Part shown: piece after piece, positions 1 to 8,067 of the stretch | How the letters are laid out: the number at the start of each line of letters is the position of its first letter | Position numbering within the stretch: position 1 is the first letter of the stretch | Source: Natrinema amylolyticus_A | GTDB lineage: Archaea; Halobacteriota; Halobacteria; Halobacteriales; Natrialbaceae | Direction: 5' to 3' | Assembly: GCF_042678045.1 (NCBI RefSeq) | Contig: NZ_JBHUDI010000003.1 | Span: forward strand, 310,001-374,000 | DNA: 64,000 nucleotides | Translations under genes and position numbers: made by a program | The notes under the pieces: generated by a model | Seen by the model: only the letters and a program-made list of their open reading frames with translations | The model's database searches: none | Told to the model about the DNA's origin: nothing

Positions 1-605
1 TGGGTCAGGATCGGCTCGACACCGACGTCGAAGCGGGCGGCACTGCGCGCGAGCGCGGAGATGAGTACGCGGACGCCCATCTCGGCGTGATAGTCCGTGT
101 TTCGCGGCACCGCCGAGTACGAGCGGACGCCGCTGTTGAAATGGGCCCCACACAGCGGCGCGGTGTCGGTCGCGGTGACACAGACGAGATCCCGGCAGTT
201 GGCGAACGCGGCATCGGCGAAGGGCATCGGCGTTCCGTAGGGGTCGAGATCGATCACGTCGAACGGCTCCTCGTGCATCAGGGCATTGACGTTGCGGTGT
301 TCGACCCTTGCCTCGCAGTCGTTTCGCTCGAGGTTCTCCCGCGCCAGGTCGACTGCCTGTTCGTCGACATCACAGCAGGTGACGTCCCAGCCGTCGGCTG
401 CTGCCCGCACGCCGCGGACGCCGCTTGCAGTCATCGCGTCCAGATACGACGTGGCGCGCTCCTCGCGCTCCCGGTAAGCCCGCAGCGTCGCGATCGTCAG
501 ATCCCGGTTCAACTCCTGTCGCGGGTTGTAGAAGACCGCCTCCTCGATGCCCTCGGTCTGTTCGCCGGGCACCTCGAGTTCGACCCCGCCCTCGGTGACG
601 CGCAT
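1..605 (-). CDS. trm1: tRNA (guanine26-N2)-dimethyltransferase, N-terminal part
   Basis: The first 201 residues of Trm1, which methylates G26 of tRNA with S-adenosylmethionine; the gene runs off the window start. Starting from the ATG at 605 the protein opens MRVTEGGVEL and contains the N-terminal EAVFYNP segment of the family (about residues 22-28), the SAM-binding YLDAMTASGVRG (54-65), and the DLDPYGTP catalytic motif (119-126), followed by CVTATDTAPLCGAH. These motifs are diagnostic for archaeal/eukaryotic Trm1. No frame disruption is visible. The next gene lies 100 bases away on the opposite strand, so the intergenic region carries divergent promoters. Confidence 0.93.
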   Translation of the reverse strand, partial: MRVTEGGVELEVPGEQTEGIEEAVFYNPRQELNRDLTIATLRAYREREERATSYLDAMTASGVRGVRAAADGWDVTCCDVDEQAVDLARENLERNDCEARVEHRNVNALMHEEPFDVIDLDPYGTPMPFADAAFANCRDLVCVTATDTAPLCGAHFNSGVRSYSAVPRNTDYHAEMGVRVLISALARSAARFDVGVEPILT

Positions 606-706
606 ACCACGTCTCGTCGGTAGCGAGCGAAAAACGGTGTGGTCTCGAGCGGCCGCGCTGGACGGACAACCAAACCGATTTTACAGTTGGGCGCACAGTT
701 TCGGAC

Positions 707-1063
707 GTGTCGAAGGCAGATCCCGTCGAGCGATGGCAAGCGGCTCTCGAGGAGGCCGGCGAGCTCACGCCCGAGATCGTCGGTCAGATCACGCGGATTC
801 ACGGCGACCGCGGCGCTCGCGCCATCGAAGCGGTGGGCGAAAATCGGGTGAAAGCTTACCGCGATTTTACGATCGTCGTCGGCTACGACGACGAGTACAT
901 CGTCGAGGACGGGAACTGTACCTGCAAGGATAGCGAGTACAATCTGGACGACGACGACCCGACCGAACGCTGCTGGCACTCGCTCGCTGTCGCGATCGCA
1001 CGGCGGGTAGGGCACGTCGACTACCACGATATGTGGTACTCGGACGTGCGCGAGTTCCTGTGA
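707..1063 (+). CDS. SWIM zinc-finger domain protein
   Basis: A 118-residue protein starting at GTG 707. The middle carries a SWIM-type zinc site: NCTCKD, then CWH about 17 residues later (pattern CxC...CxH), the signature of a small domain used for DNA or protein binding. The N-terminal 60 residues are charged and predicted helical. Haloarchaea have families of short stand-alone SWIM proteins; the exact role is unknown. It is divergent from trm1 and convergent with the orc1 gene, so it forms its own transcript. Confidence 0.75.
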   Translation: MSKADPVERWQAALEEAGELTPEIVGQITRIHGDRGARAIEAVGENRVKAYRDFTIVVGYDDEYIVEDGNCTCKDSEYNLDDDDPTERCWHSLAVAIARRVGHVDYHDMWYSDVREFL

Positions 1064-1124
1064 AAGCAGCCTCCCGCCCAGTGAATCGCTGACCACACTA
1101 CTCGCTTGACTCGGGAAACCTCGG

Positions 1125-1147
1125 CGTTTACGCCGAGAAGGATGTCA
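1125..1147 (+). repeat. Degenerate IS1341-type right end
   Basis: Matches the right end of the element at 2649-4139 at 20 of 23 positions; it ends AGGATGTCA. The final TCA is the reverse complement of the orc1 stop codon. No transposase lies next to it, so this is a solo end left by deletion or decay. Confidence 0.55.
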
Positions 1148-2344
1148 TTCGGACTCGTTACAGGCGGCAATGATAACCGTCGGATCGTCGATCAGCCGAT
1201 TCTCCATATAATTACCTTTTCCCCGTCCGGCCCACTTGCGTTCCTGCTCGATGATCGAGAGGAACTCGAGTTCCGAGAGGATGTCGCGGACGCGCCGGAG
1301 TTTCAGGTGGTCGGACTCATCGCGCTCGCAGAGTCGCTTGTAGAGGTCGTAGGCCTCGTTCGTCGTCACCGGCGCGTTATCGCCTTCCTTCTGCTGGGTG
1401 AGTAGCGCCATTGCTTCGAGGACCAACTTCGCGTGACTCGGGCTCTTGGAAATGAGTTCGGCGAGCCGACTCGTCTCCTCGCGTTCGTGGGCGTGATCGA
1501 CGCAGTCCTCTGTCACGGACTCGTGGTCACTCTCCTCGGCGATTTCGCCGGCAAAGCGAAGAATATCGATCGCCTTCCGGGCGTCGCCGTGTTCACGGGC
1601 AGCGAGTGCGGCCACGCGGGGAATGACGCCATCCTCGAGGACGCCCTCGTGGAACGCGTCCGAACGCGATCGCAGAATCTCACGGATCTGGGTCGCGTCG
1701 TACGGCGAGAAGACGTACTCCCGTTCGCAGAGGCTGGATTTGATTCGCTCGTCCAGCGAGTCCTTGTAGCGAACCTTGTTCGAGATGCCGATGACGCCGA
1801 TCGTACTCTCGGTGAGTTTGCCGGATTCGACCGCCCGCGAGAGCTGCATCAGGATGTCGTCGTCTTCGATCTTGTCCACTTCATCTAGAATGATCAGCGC
1901 GACATCGTATCGACTATCGACGATCCGCCAGAGCCGGCGATAGTACTCCGAGGTGCTCAGCCCCGAGTGAGGAATCGAGATATCCGTTGCCGCCTGGTCG
2001 TTGAGTTGATGGCCAGCCGACTGGACGGCCTGTGTTTCCGTCGACTCTTGCAGGCAGTCGACATAGGCGACGCCGATCGAGATGTCGTTGCCCTTCGCAC
2101 GCTCGATGGCCTGGTTGGTGATGAATTTCGAACAGAGGGACTTCCCGGTTCCCGTCTTCCCGTAGACGAGGACGTTGTTGGGTGTGTTCCCGCGTGTGGC
2201 CGGCTTGATCGCGTTCGCGAGGTCCGTCAGTTCGTCCTCACGACCGATGATCCGGTCGCCATCGGGGAGGTGCGAGACTTGCAGGAGTTCCTTGTTCCTG
2301 AAGATCTCGTTTTCGCTGCCGAAGTAATCCATCGAGTCAGGCAT
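1145..2344 (-). CDS. orc1/cdc6: Orc1/Cdc6 family replication initiator
   Basis: A 399-residue AAA+ origin-binding protein. Walker A GKTGTGKS is at residues 62-69, Walker B LIILDEVD at 150-157, sensor 1 GISN at 186-189 and sensor 2 GDARKA at 253-258. A winged-helix DNA-binding domain fills about 300-399. It is transcribed away from an intergenic region rich in direct repeats, the usual arrangement of a haloarchaeal initiator and its own origin. Its TGA stop codon lies in the last three bases of a degenerate insertion-sequence right end (1125-1147), so the extreme C-terminus may have been set by an old insertion. Haloarchaea carry several paralogues, so this need not be the main chromosomal initiator. 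Confidence 0.95.
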   Translation of the reverse strand: MPDSMDYFGSENEIFRNKELLQVSHLPDGDRIIGREDELTDLANAIKPATRGNTPNNVLVYGKTGTGKSLCSKFITNQAIERAKGNDISIGVAYVDCLQESTETQAVQSAGHQLNDQAATDISIPHSGLSTSEYYRRLWRIVDSRYDVALIILDEVDKIEDDDILMQLSRAVESGKLTESTIGVIGISNKVRYKDSLDERIKSSLCEREYVFSPYDATQIREILRSRSDAFHEGVLEDGVIPRVAALAAREHGDARKAIDILRFAGEIAEESDHESVTEDCVDHAHEREETSRLAELISKSPSHAKLVLEAMALLTQQKEGDNAPVTTNEAYDLYKRLCERDESDHLKLRRVRDILSELEFLSIIEQERKWAGRGKGNYMENRLIDDPTVIIAACNESE

Positions 2345-2385
2345 TCAGTTATCGGAGATATTCCGCGGAGAGCACTTAACCTGTT

Positions 2386-2546
2386 CGAACCGCAGTGCCG
2401 CTGTATACGCATTATTTCGCACTTTGAGGTACTAAACGGGAGAAAATGCACCCCTCGGTGCCGCTGTATCTATGAAACGTGACCCCGGAGTTCCGCTGTA
2501 ATCGACGCGGAAGTCTCCCGACGGACACCCCTCGGTGCCGCTGTAT
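2386..2546 (+). repeat. Origin repeat block, left, four direct copies
   Basis: Copies at 2386-2406, 2449-2469, 2481-2501 and 2526-2546, all in the same orientation. The 2449 and 2526 copies are identical over 21 bases. All four keep the CCGCTGTA core (2481 has TTCCGCTGTA in place of GTGCCGCTGTA). The first lies only 42 bases upstream of the orc1 start and could also serve in autoregulation. Confidence 0.8.
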
Positions 2547-2780
2547 CGCGAGCGATCAGTCCGCGCCCGAGAAGATAGCCGGATGAACTCGCCCGCGGTC
2601 GAGTACCGAATTTCGCCTGTAGAGTTGCAAAAGAGTTTCTATCTTTGAACAGCGAGAGAATCCCGGCGTTTACGCCGGGCGTGAATCGCGTCACTCGGGT
2701 ACACAATCCACAGTCGATGGCAGGCTGGATATTCAACGTGAATCCACACCGCTAAGTTGGATTGTCTATATAGGCTATGT

Positions 2781-4031
2781 ATGGCGATTCAGGTTACTCG
2801 CAGCTATGTTGGTTCCATTCAGAACCAGCGACAGGTCTGCGATGACCTGGATTTGCTCGGAGACGCCGCCTCGAAGATCTGGAACGTTGCACGCTGGACA
2901 GCCGACCGCATTTGGGATGAAATCGGCGAGGTACCCGATGAAGGGGCACTGAAGGCATACATGAAGAATCAAGCGTGCTGGAAAGACCTGAATGCACAAT
3001 CCAGTCAGAAAGTCATCGAAGAACTCTCTGACGCTTTCCAGTCGTGGTTCGATCTACGACAGAACGACGAGACGGCGAATCCGCCCGGCTACCGCAAACA
3101 CGGTGGCGAACGACCGCGCAGTACGGTCACGTTCAAAGCAGACGGCTTCAAACACGATCCCGAGAACAACCGTGTCCGACTCTCGAAAGGGTCGAACCTG
3201 AAAGAGAATTGGTCGGACTTCATCCTCTGTGAGTACCAGACCCGGCCAGATGTCAACCTCTCAGAAGTCACCCGAGTGCAGAACGTTCGCGCCGTCTGGA
3301 ACGGTGACGAGTGGGAACTACACTTCGTCTGCAAAGTCGACCTCGAAACCAGCGACTCGGCAGGCGACGGGGTAGCAGGCATCGACCTCGGCATCACGAA
3401 TATCGCCACGGTCGCCTTCCCCAACGAATACGTCCTGTACCCCGGAAACTCGCTCAAACAGGACAAGCACTACTTCACCCGGGCCGAGTACGACACCGAA
3501 GGTGAGAACGGCCCGTCAGAGAAGTCGATGCGGGCGCGTCGGAAACTCGCAGACCGCGAGACGCATTTTTACCACGTTCTCACGGACACCATCATCACCG
3601 AATGTGTCGAACGCGGTGTTGGCACGCTCGCAGTGAGTTGGCCCGAAGACGTTCGAGAGTCCGACTGGGGGAAAACGGGGAACAAGAAGTTGCACTCGTG
3701 GGCGTTTGACCGCATCTGCCAGTACCTCGCATACAAAGGCGAGATTCGTGGCGTCGAGGTGCTGAAGGAGAACGAGTGGGATACCAGTAAGACCTGCTCG
3801 CACTGTGGCGATGCGACGAAGTCGAACCGTGTCGAACGTGGCCTGTACGTCTGTGAGTCGTGTGAGTTGGTAGCCAACGCGGATTGTAACGGAGCGGAGA
3901 ACATGCGCCAGAAGATAACTCCGAGTCCTCACGGTGAGGATAGGAGTAACGGCTGTGTGGCACAGCCATCGGTACACCTGTTCGACCGCGAGAGCGGGAC
4001 GTTTCAGACGAGAGAACAGGTCGTGTCGTAG
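2781..4031 (+). CDS. tnpB: RNA-guided endonuclease TnpB family protein
   Basis: 416 residues from ATG 2781 (MAIQVTRSYVGSI); an in-frame TTG at 2757 is less likely. TnpB proteins are RuvC nucleases guided by an RNA from the element's right end, and help retain the transposon. RuvC motif I is GIDLGIT with D202; the zinc ribbon has Cys339, 342, 358 and 361; RuvC III is NADCNGAEN with D368. At the expected second acidic motif the sequence reads LAVSWPEDVRE (283-293), unlike the usual EDL or GDL, so catalytic competence is uncertain. Without tnpA it must be mobilised in trans. Confidence 0.93.
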   Translation: MAIQVTRSYVGSIQNQRQVCDDLDLLGDAASKIWNVARWTADRIWDEIGEVPDEGALKAYMKNQACWKDLNAQSSQKVIEELSDAFQSWFDLRQNDETANPPGYRKHGGERPRSTVTFKADGFKHDPENNRVRLSKGSNLKENWSDFILCEYQTRPDVNLSEVTRVQNVRAVWNGDEWELHFVCKVDLETSDSAGDGVAGIDLGITNIATVAFPNEYVLYPGNSLKQDKHYFTRAEYDTEGENGPSEKSMRARRKLADRETHFYHVLTDTIITECVERGVGTLAVSWPEDVRESDWGKTGNKKLHSWAFDRICQYLAYKGEIRGVEVLKENEWDTSKTCSHCGDATKSNRVERGLYVCESCELVANADCNGAENMRQKITPSPHGEDRSNGCVAQPSVHLFDRESGTFQTREQVVS

Positions 4032-4139
4032 ACCAGCAAATATCCCACCCGCGGTACGGGAAGCCGCGCCGTCGTCGGGCTTTGCCCGACTGCTTGAGGG
4101 ATCTCCGATCCCTCTCCGTTTACGGCGCGGAGGATGTCA
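3950..4139 (+). ncRNA. Putative reRNA (omega RNA) at the right end of the TnpB element
   Basis: TnpB guides are known to overlap the 3' end of tnpB and run to the right end. The end here can fold: an outer 9-bp stem pairs 4064-4072 (CCGCGCCGT) with 4122-4130 (ACGGCGCGG). It closes over two perfect hairpins, 4074-4080/4084-4090 and 4096-4103/4107-4114, each with a 3-base loop. The guide would be the flanking sequence starting at 4140, which is origin DNA. The 5' limit is a guess. Confidence 0.42.
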
Positions 4140-4162
4140 CAGGGACCGTTTCGGTCGTTTTC

Positions 4163-4216
4163 TACCCCGCAGTGCCGCTGTATAACGGAGGCACACACCC
4201 CACGATGCCGCTGTAA
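4163..4216 (+). repeat. Origin repeat block, right, two direct copies
   Basis: Copies at 4163-4183 and 4196-4216 in the same orientation as the left block, starting 24 bases after the TnpB element ends. They keep the core (T)GCCGCTGTA. Removing the element would bring these to about 126 bases from the last left copy, giving one continuous array. Confidence 0.78.
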
Positions 4217-4525
4217 GCGCCTGGTTGTTTCGGGTCACTGGAAACGGGGGTTCGGAAGCAAGGATCGAGCGAATGAGAGAGTCTGCAGTCAGACCAGGCG
4301 AACAGCGAGAACGGGCTGCAACCGACTTTATCGGTTCGAGCGGCAGTTCCGCGTTCGAAACCGATCGAACGCGACCGCGTTCAAAACACTCAATGGACGA
4401 TGACACACCAGTCATATTTAACGATACCGCCTTTCAAGCAGTTCGTCAGAGTGACCGAACTCACCGTTCTACTCGATCAAAACTGTTCCACGGAGATCGT
4501 CCAATAGAGTCGCTATTCTGCCGTC

Positions 4526-4546
4526 TTACAGCGGCACCGCGGGGTG
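4526..4546 (-). repeat. Inverted origin repeat
   Basis: The reverse complement reads CACCCCGCGGTGCCGCTGTA, one substitution from the consensus strings at 2449 and 2526. It faces the other six copies across about 310 bases. Inverted boxes flanking an unwinding region are typical of archaeal origins. Confidence 0.75.
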
Positions 4547-4656
4547 TGTCTCTTCTATCCGCTCAACTTCGCTGCTCGTGTCATTGGTCACTCCCGCTCG
4601 CGTCGCTACTCTGGTCGGAAACCATCGAGTCAGAACGAATGGGATCCGCGATGGAA

Positions 4657-5319
4657 TTACTCCTCGGCGCAGATTTCGACGAAGTTCCGCAGGATCTGTA
4701 GTCCCGTTTCGCCGCTCTTCTCGGGGTGGAACTGCGTGCCGAAGACGTTGCCATCATCGTTCGCGACGATCGAGGGGAACTCCCGTTCGTAGTCCGTCGT
4801 CGCGACGACTGCGTTCTCGTCGTCGGGAGCCGCGTAGTAGGAGTGGACGAAGTAGGCGTACTGTCCATCGATACCTTCGATGAGCGGGTGGTCGCGCTGA
4901 ACCTCGAGTTCGTTCCAGCCCATGTGGGGGACCTTCTGGCCCTCGGCGAACCGGACGTTGGTTCCGGGAATCAGGTCCAGTCCCTGGACGGCCGACTCGC
5001 CGTCAGTTTCGCCCTCTTCGCTCGTCGTGAGCAGCATCTGCATGCCGAGGCAGATTCCAAAGAGCGGTGTGCCACTCTCGGCGACCGCGAGGAGGTCTTC
5101 GCGAAGTGGATCGGCGTTCTCGACGCCCTCGCGGAACGCGCCGACGCCCGGCAGGACGACGCCGTCGGCCGCGGCAAAGGCGGCAGGATCGTCGGTGATT
5201 TCGACGTCGGCACCCGCACGCTCGAGGCCGCGAGTGACGCTACGGAGGTTTCCCAGCCCGTAGTCGACGATGACGACGGAGGCGAGCGTTTCCTCCGGTG
5301 GAGACGAGACGGTGCTCAT
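4657..5319 (-). CDS. hisH: Imidazole glycerol phosphate synthase, glutamine amidotransferase subunit HisH
   Basis: A 220-residue class I glutamine amidotransferase that supplies ammonia to HisF for imidazole glycerol phosphate and AICAR formation in histidine synthesis. Visible are VDYGLGNLRSV near the N-terminus, the oxyanion-strand PGVGAF (57-62), the nucleophile Cys90 in GICLGMQ, and the His198/Glu200 pair in QFHPEKSG. Length is usual for the family. No other his gene is adjacent, which fits the scattered his genes of haloarchaea. It lies beside the origin and is transcribed towards it. Confidence 0.96.
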   Translation of the reverse strand: MSTVSSPPEETLASVVIVDYGLGNLRSVTRGLERAGADVEITDDPAAFAAADGVVLPGVGAFREGVENADPLREDLLAVAESGTPLFGICLGMQMLLTTSEEGETDGESAVQGLDLIPGTNVRFAEGQKVPHMGWNELEVQRDHPLIEGIDGQYAYFVHSYYAAPDDENAVVATTDYEREFPSIVANDDGNVFGTQFHPEKSGETGLQILRNFVEICAEE

Positions 5320-5689
5320 ACGTCTACTCGGTGTGGCCCGTTGAAGTGAATTACCATTCGGGCAATCGTCCTCACGGGGTGACCTCGAGATGTCCGAAGC
5401 CAGGGCTACCGGTCAACTGCTATCGACGGTGTGCCCCTCTCGCACCTACTGAAGTATTGCCCACTATTGTAAATGCTAGAGGTAACCTGATGCGAAGGGA
5501 TCGATGCTATCGTTGGCCACACAGTACCAGTACGTGTTCACTCACGGCACTCTCGAGTTCAGTAATTGCCGCAAGAAGCCATTCTGGTGCAGGAATCGAC
5601 GACTTTCGGAGACAGCATCTGTCTCCGATACCGAAGGCGCTATTAACAATTGGGTGCCGAATAATAATTGCGTGACGAATACAAGACTA
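5320..5689. other. Intergenic region with a perfect palindrome
   Basis: No gene is apparent. It carries the divergent control region of hisH and the MFS gene. A perfect 9-bp inverted repeat, CGGAGACAG-CAT-CTGTCTCCG, lies at 5607-5627, about 10 bases before a TATA-like CTATTAAC (5639-5646) that would serve the MFS gene. The position suggests a regulator site; it could also be an RNA hairpin. Confidence 0.45.
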
Positions 5690-6940
5690 ATGCGGCTTAG
5701 ACACACGATACGAGACCTCTTTGACGCGCGTGGCGTCCCGGCAGCGGACCAGCGGCTCATTGGCTATACGACGGGTGCACACGCACTCGATCACCTCGTT
5801 ATCCTCTCGATTCCGCTGTTTATCCCCATCTGGATCACCGAGTTTCAGGTGACGACGTACGAGCTGGGACTGCTCGTCACGCTCATGACTGGGCTGTACG
5901 GAGCCATGGCGCTTCCCTCTGGCATTCTCAGCGATCGATTCGGTGCGGACACGGTGATCACCGGCTTCTTGCTGTTGACCGGTGGGGTGTTCCTGACCGT
6001 TCCGTTCATCGATTCGTTTGCGGCGTTGGCAGTCGTGGTCGCGCTGGCAGGCGTCGGTGCCGGGTTCTACCATCCGCCGGCGCTCGCCTTCATCAGCCGC
6101 GAGGCGGAGGCACCGAGCAAGGGCTTTGCGTACCACGGCATCGGCGCGAACCTCGGAATCGGCATCGGACCCCTGCTCATCACCGCCGGACTCGCGGTCA
6201 GCGACTGGCGGACCGTGCTTGGACTGCTCGCGGTCCCACTGCTGGGGTTCGGCGTGCTCTTTGCGTTTCGCGGCCCCTCAGATTCGAACGATCACACGGC
6301 ATCGGGGCACTCGATCGGCGACGTCCTTAGCCAGCTCCGTACGCTCATTACCCCCGTCTTCCTCGGGATCATCGCCGTCTACGTGTTCGCGGGGATCTAT
6401 TACCGTGGCACGCTGACCTTCCTCCCGCAGTTCATCGACACGCTGTCGTCGCTGCCAAGTCTGGATCTCGCCGGGGCATCCGTCGGTGCCGGACAGTGGC
6501 TCTACTCGCTGATCCTGCTGACCGGCTCGGTCGGCCAGATCGTCGGCGGTCACCTCGGCGAACGGTTCGAAATCGAGCGCGTCCTACTCGGCGTCTTCGC
6601 CGCGACGAGTCTCGCCCTGCTCGCCCTCGGCGGGCTCTCCGGGACCGCCGTCATCGGGGTCGGACTCGTCTTCGGTGCCCTCCTCTTTACCCTCGCGCCG
6701 CTCCAATCATCACTCGTCGCGAAACACACCCCCGACGCGGGACAAGGCATCGGCTTCGGGCTCGTCTTTACAGTCAACTTCGGGATCGGCGCGCTCGGTG
6801 CCTCGCTGGCCGGCTGGGTCCTCTCGAGCAGTTCTTACTCGCTACTGTTCGGCGTGCTCGCAGTGTTCCCACTCGTCGCAGCCGCCGCGGTGCTTTCGGT
6901 TTCGAAGAGAGGCCATCCTCCTGAATCGCACGCACACTAA
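5690..6940 (+). CDS. Major facilitator superfamily transporter
   Basis: A 416-residue, about 12-helix membrane transporter. The start ATG 5690 (MRLRHTIRDLFDARGV) gives a normal MFS length; the frame is open upstream to 5504 but that part is low quality. An MFS loop 2-3 signature is seen as LPSGILSDRFGADTVI (about residues 82-97). The second half has a matching GGHLGERFEIERVL. The substrate cannot be told. A palindrome at 5607-5627 upstream may be an operator. Confidence 0.88.
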   Translation: MRLRHTIRDLFDARGVPAADQRLIGYTTGAHALDHLVILSIPLFIPIWITEFQVTTYELGLLVTLMTGLYGAMALPSGILSDRFGADTVITGFLLLTGGVFLTVPFIDSFAALAVVVALAGVGAGFYHPPALAFISREAEAPSKGFAYHGIGANLGIGIGPLLITAGLAVSDWRTVLGLLAVPLLGFGVLFAFRGPSDSNDHTASGHSIGDVLSQLRTLITPVFLGIIAVYVFAGIYYRGTLTFLPQFIDTLSSLPSLDLAGASVGAGQWLYSLILLTGSVGQIVGGHLGERFEIERVLLGVFAATSLALLALGGLSGTAVIGVGLVFGALLFTLAPLQSSLVAKHTPDAGQGIGFGLVFTVNFGIGALGASLAGWVLSSSSYSLLFGVLAVFPLVAAAAVLSVSKRGHPPESHAH

Positions 6941-6969
6941 CCCACTTCACTCACAGATACACGACATCC

Positions 6970-7401
6970 ATGACCATCACGTTCACTCCAATCGGACACG
7001 TTCGCTCACCGTACGACTCCCCCACGGACGTCGACCACGACGCAGTCGACGAGACGACCGGCGAAATCGTCCTCGAGGACGACTACGAGGACGGCCTCGA
7101 GGGCATCGACGACTTCTCACACATCGTCGTCTTCGCCCACTTGGACGAGATCGACGACTACCGCTCGACCGCGCGACCGCCACACGCCGACGACCTCGAG
7201 GTCGGCACCTTCGCGACGCGGAGTCCCCACCGACCGAACCCGCTCGCCCAGACGACCGTCGAGTTGCTCGAGCGCGACGGGACGACGCTGCACGTCAAGG
7301 GACTCGACCTCGTCGATGGAACGCCCGTCATCGACGTGAAACCCTACGTCGGCTCGATCGACGACGAAGACGTGTCCTTCGGGTGGCTCGAGGACCTCTG
7401 A
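6970..7401 (+). CDS. trmO: tRNA (N6-threonylcarbamoyladenosine37-N6)-methyltransferase TrmO family
   Basis: A 143-residue TsaA/TrmO-type beta-barrel methyltransferase, which methylates t6A37 in certain tRNAs with S-adenosylmethionine. Seen are the N-terminal FTPIGHVRSPYD, FSHIVVFAHL (about 54-63), TRSPHRPNPLAQTTVELL (82-99) and GLDLVDGTPVIDVKPYV (114-130), all family motifs. It starts 29 bases after the MFS gene and may share its transcript. Archaeal family members vary in substrate, so the precise tRNA target is inferred. Confidence 0.88.
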   Translation: MTITFTPIGHVRSPYDSPTDVDHDAVDETTGEIVLEDDYEDGLEGIDDFSHIVVFAHLDEIDDYRSTARPPHADDLEVGTFATRSPHRPNPLAQTTVELLERDGTTLHVKGLDLVDGTPVIDVKPYVGSIDDEDVSFGWLEDL

Positions 7402-7539
7402 GACCGACCGAACCGAGAAACCAGAGCGTCGTTCAGCACGCGGCAGCGCGGAGCCTCCGTCCTCAAGCGCGAGCGAAGCGAGCGGGAGGGCGGAGAGGAA
7501 GCGCGTTCGCAGAGATTTAACAGCACCCACGACGTATCT

Positions 7540-7905
7540 CGTAGTACTGCCGTCCTCGCACACGTCGGGGTCGGGAGGTGCCACCAGTAAACTGGCACCC
7601 GTGGTGCGGGAGTACCGCATCCTGAACTCGGGAACGACGACCGCGAACGGGTTGAAGTCCCGTTCCCCGCTTGGGGAGAGAGCGCGAGGACACCGGGAAT
7701 TAAATCGGCGGGACAATCCTCGCCGTCGGTCGAAGTGGGAGGTGTCAAAAACGCGCCCATGCCGACGGCAGGACGGGAAGAGGAAGCCGGATCGCGTCCT
7801 TGCATGGGGTCGCGGGGCACAATGTCGTTGCGGTAAAGCCCCGTCCTCAAGGAGTGACCGACCGCCGCAAGGCGGGAGGGAGCGAGTAGGGCGGGGTAGT
7901 TTACT
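7540..7905 (+). mobile_element. Remnant of a second, different IS1341-type element
   Basis: A 666-base gap between genes (7402-8067) holds no intact gene. Its right part ends with GGGCGGGGTAGTTTAC (7890-7905), preceded by AAGCCCCGTCCTCAAGGAG (7835-7853). This is an arrangement I recall as the 3' end of haloarchaeal IS605/IS1341 transposons. In front lies a decayed frame reading GREEEAGSRPCMGSRG. At 7449-7496 a hairpin-like pair CCTCCGTCCTC/GAGGGCGGAGAGG may be another end. The tnpB body is missing. Assignment rests on remembered similarity; limits are approximate. Confidence 0.5.
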
Positions 7906-8067
7906 TAGGAGAGATCTATGTCTCTTGGCGGGGAACGGAGGCCTGTCGTTGCCGACAGTACCCGTCCCAACGGGGCCGTTCGTACAGCAGCCACCCTAAA
8001 CCCGTAGCGATTGCTGTCGGAGGCGTTGGCCTCGCACTTTTGTAGCTTGGGTACTTAAATAGCGCTC

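Larger units (their letters stand above)
2649..4139 (+). mobile_element. IS1341-type (IS200/IS605 superfamily, TnpB-only) element
   Basis: A 1491-base element with a single tnpB gene and no Y1 transposase tnpA. The left boundary is placed at ACAGCGAGAGAATCCC, which recurs (one change) at 18338 in a tnpB-less relative. A short palindrome, CCCGGCGTTTACGCCGGG, follows. The right boundary is GCGCGGAGGATGTCA, also shared with 18615. The element sits between origin repeats four and five. IS200/605 elements make no target duplication, and none is seen. Boundaries rest on comparison with the second copy only. Confidence 0.78.
2345..4656. other. Replication origin region linked to orc1/cdc6
   Basis: The region between the initiator gene and hisH. 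It has seven copies of a 20-21 base repeat (consensus CACCCCNCGGTGCCGCTGTA): four in the left block, two in the right block, and one inverted at 4526-4546. Such initiator-linked repeats are origin recognition boxes in haloarchaea. The stretch 4217-4525 between the forward and inverted copies has some AT-rich patches, such as CATATTTAACG near 4411-4424, and no gene; it could hold the unwinding site. A TnpB element occupies 2649-4139. Activity is inferred, not seen. Confidence 0.72.

Noticed and set aside
2757..2780. TTG start for tnpB
   Set aside because: It adds MDCLYRLC before the family-typical start MAIQVTRSYV at ATG 2781; TTG starts are rare here.
7344..7999. Open frames on both strands in the insertion-sequence remnant
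   Set aside because: They are proline, arginine and serine rich with no motif, and follow the high GC content. Only a transposon relic is supported.
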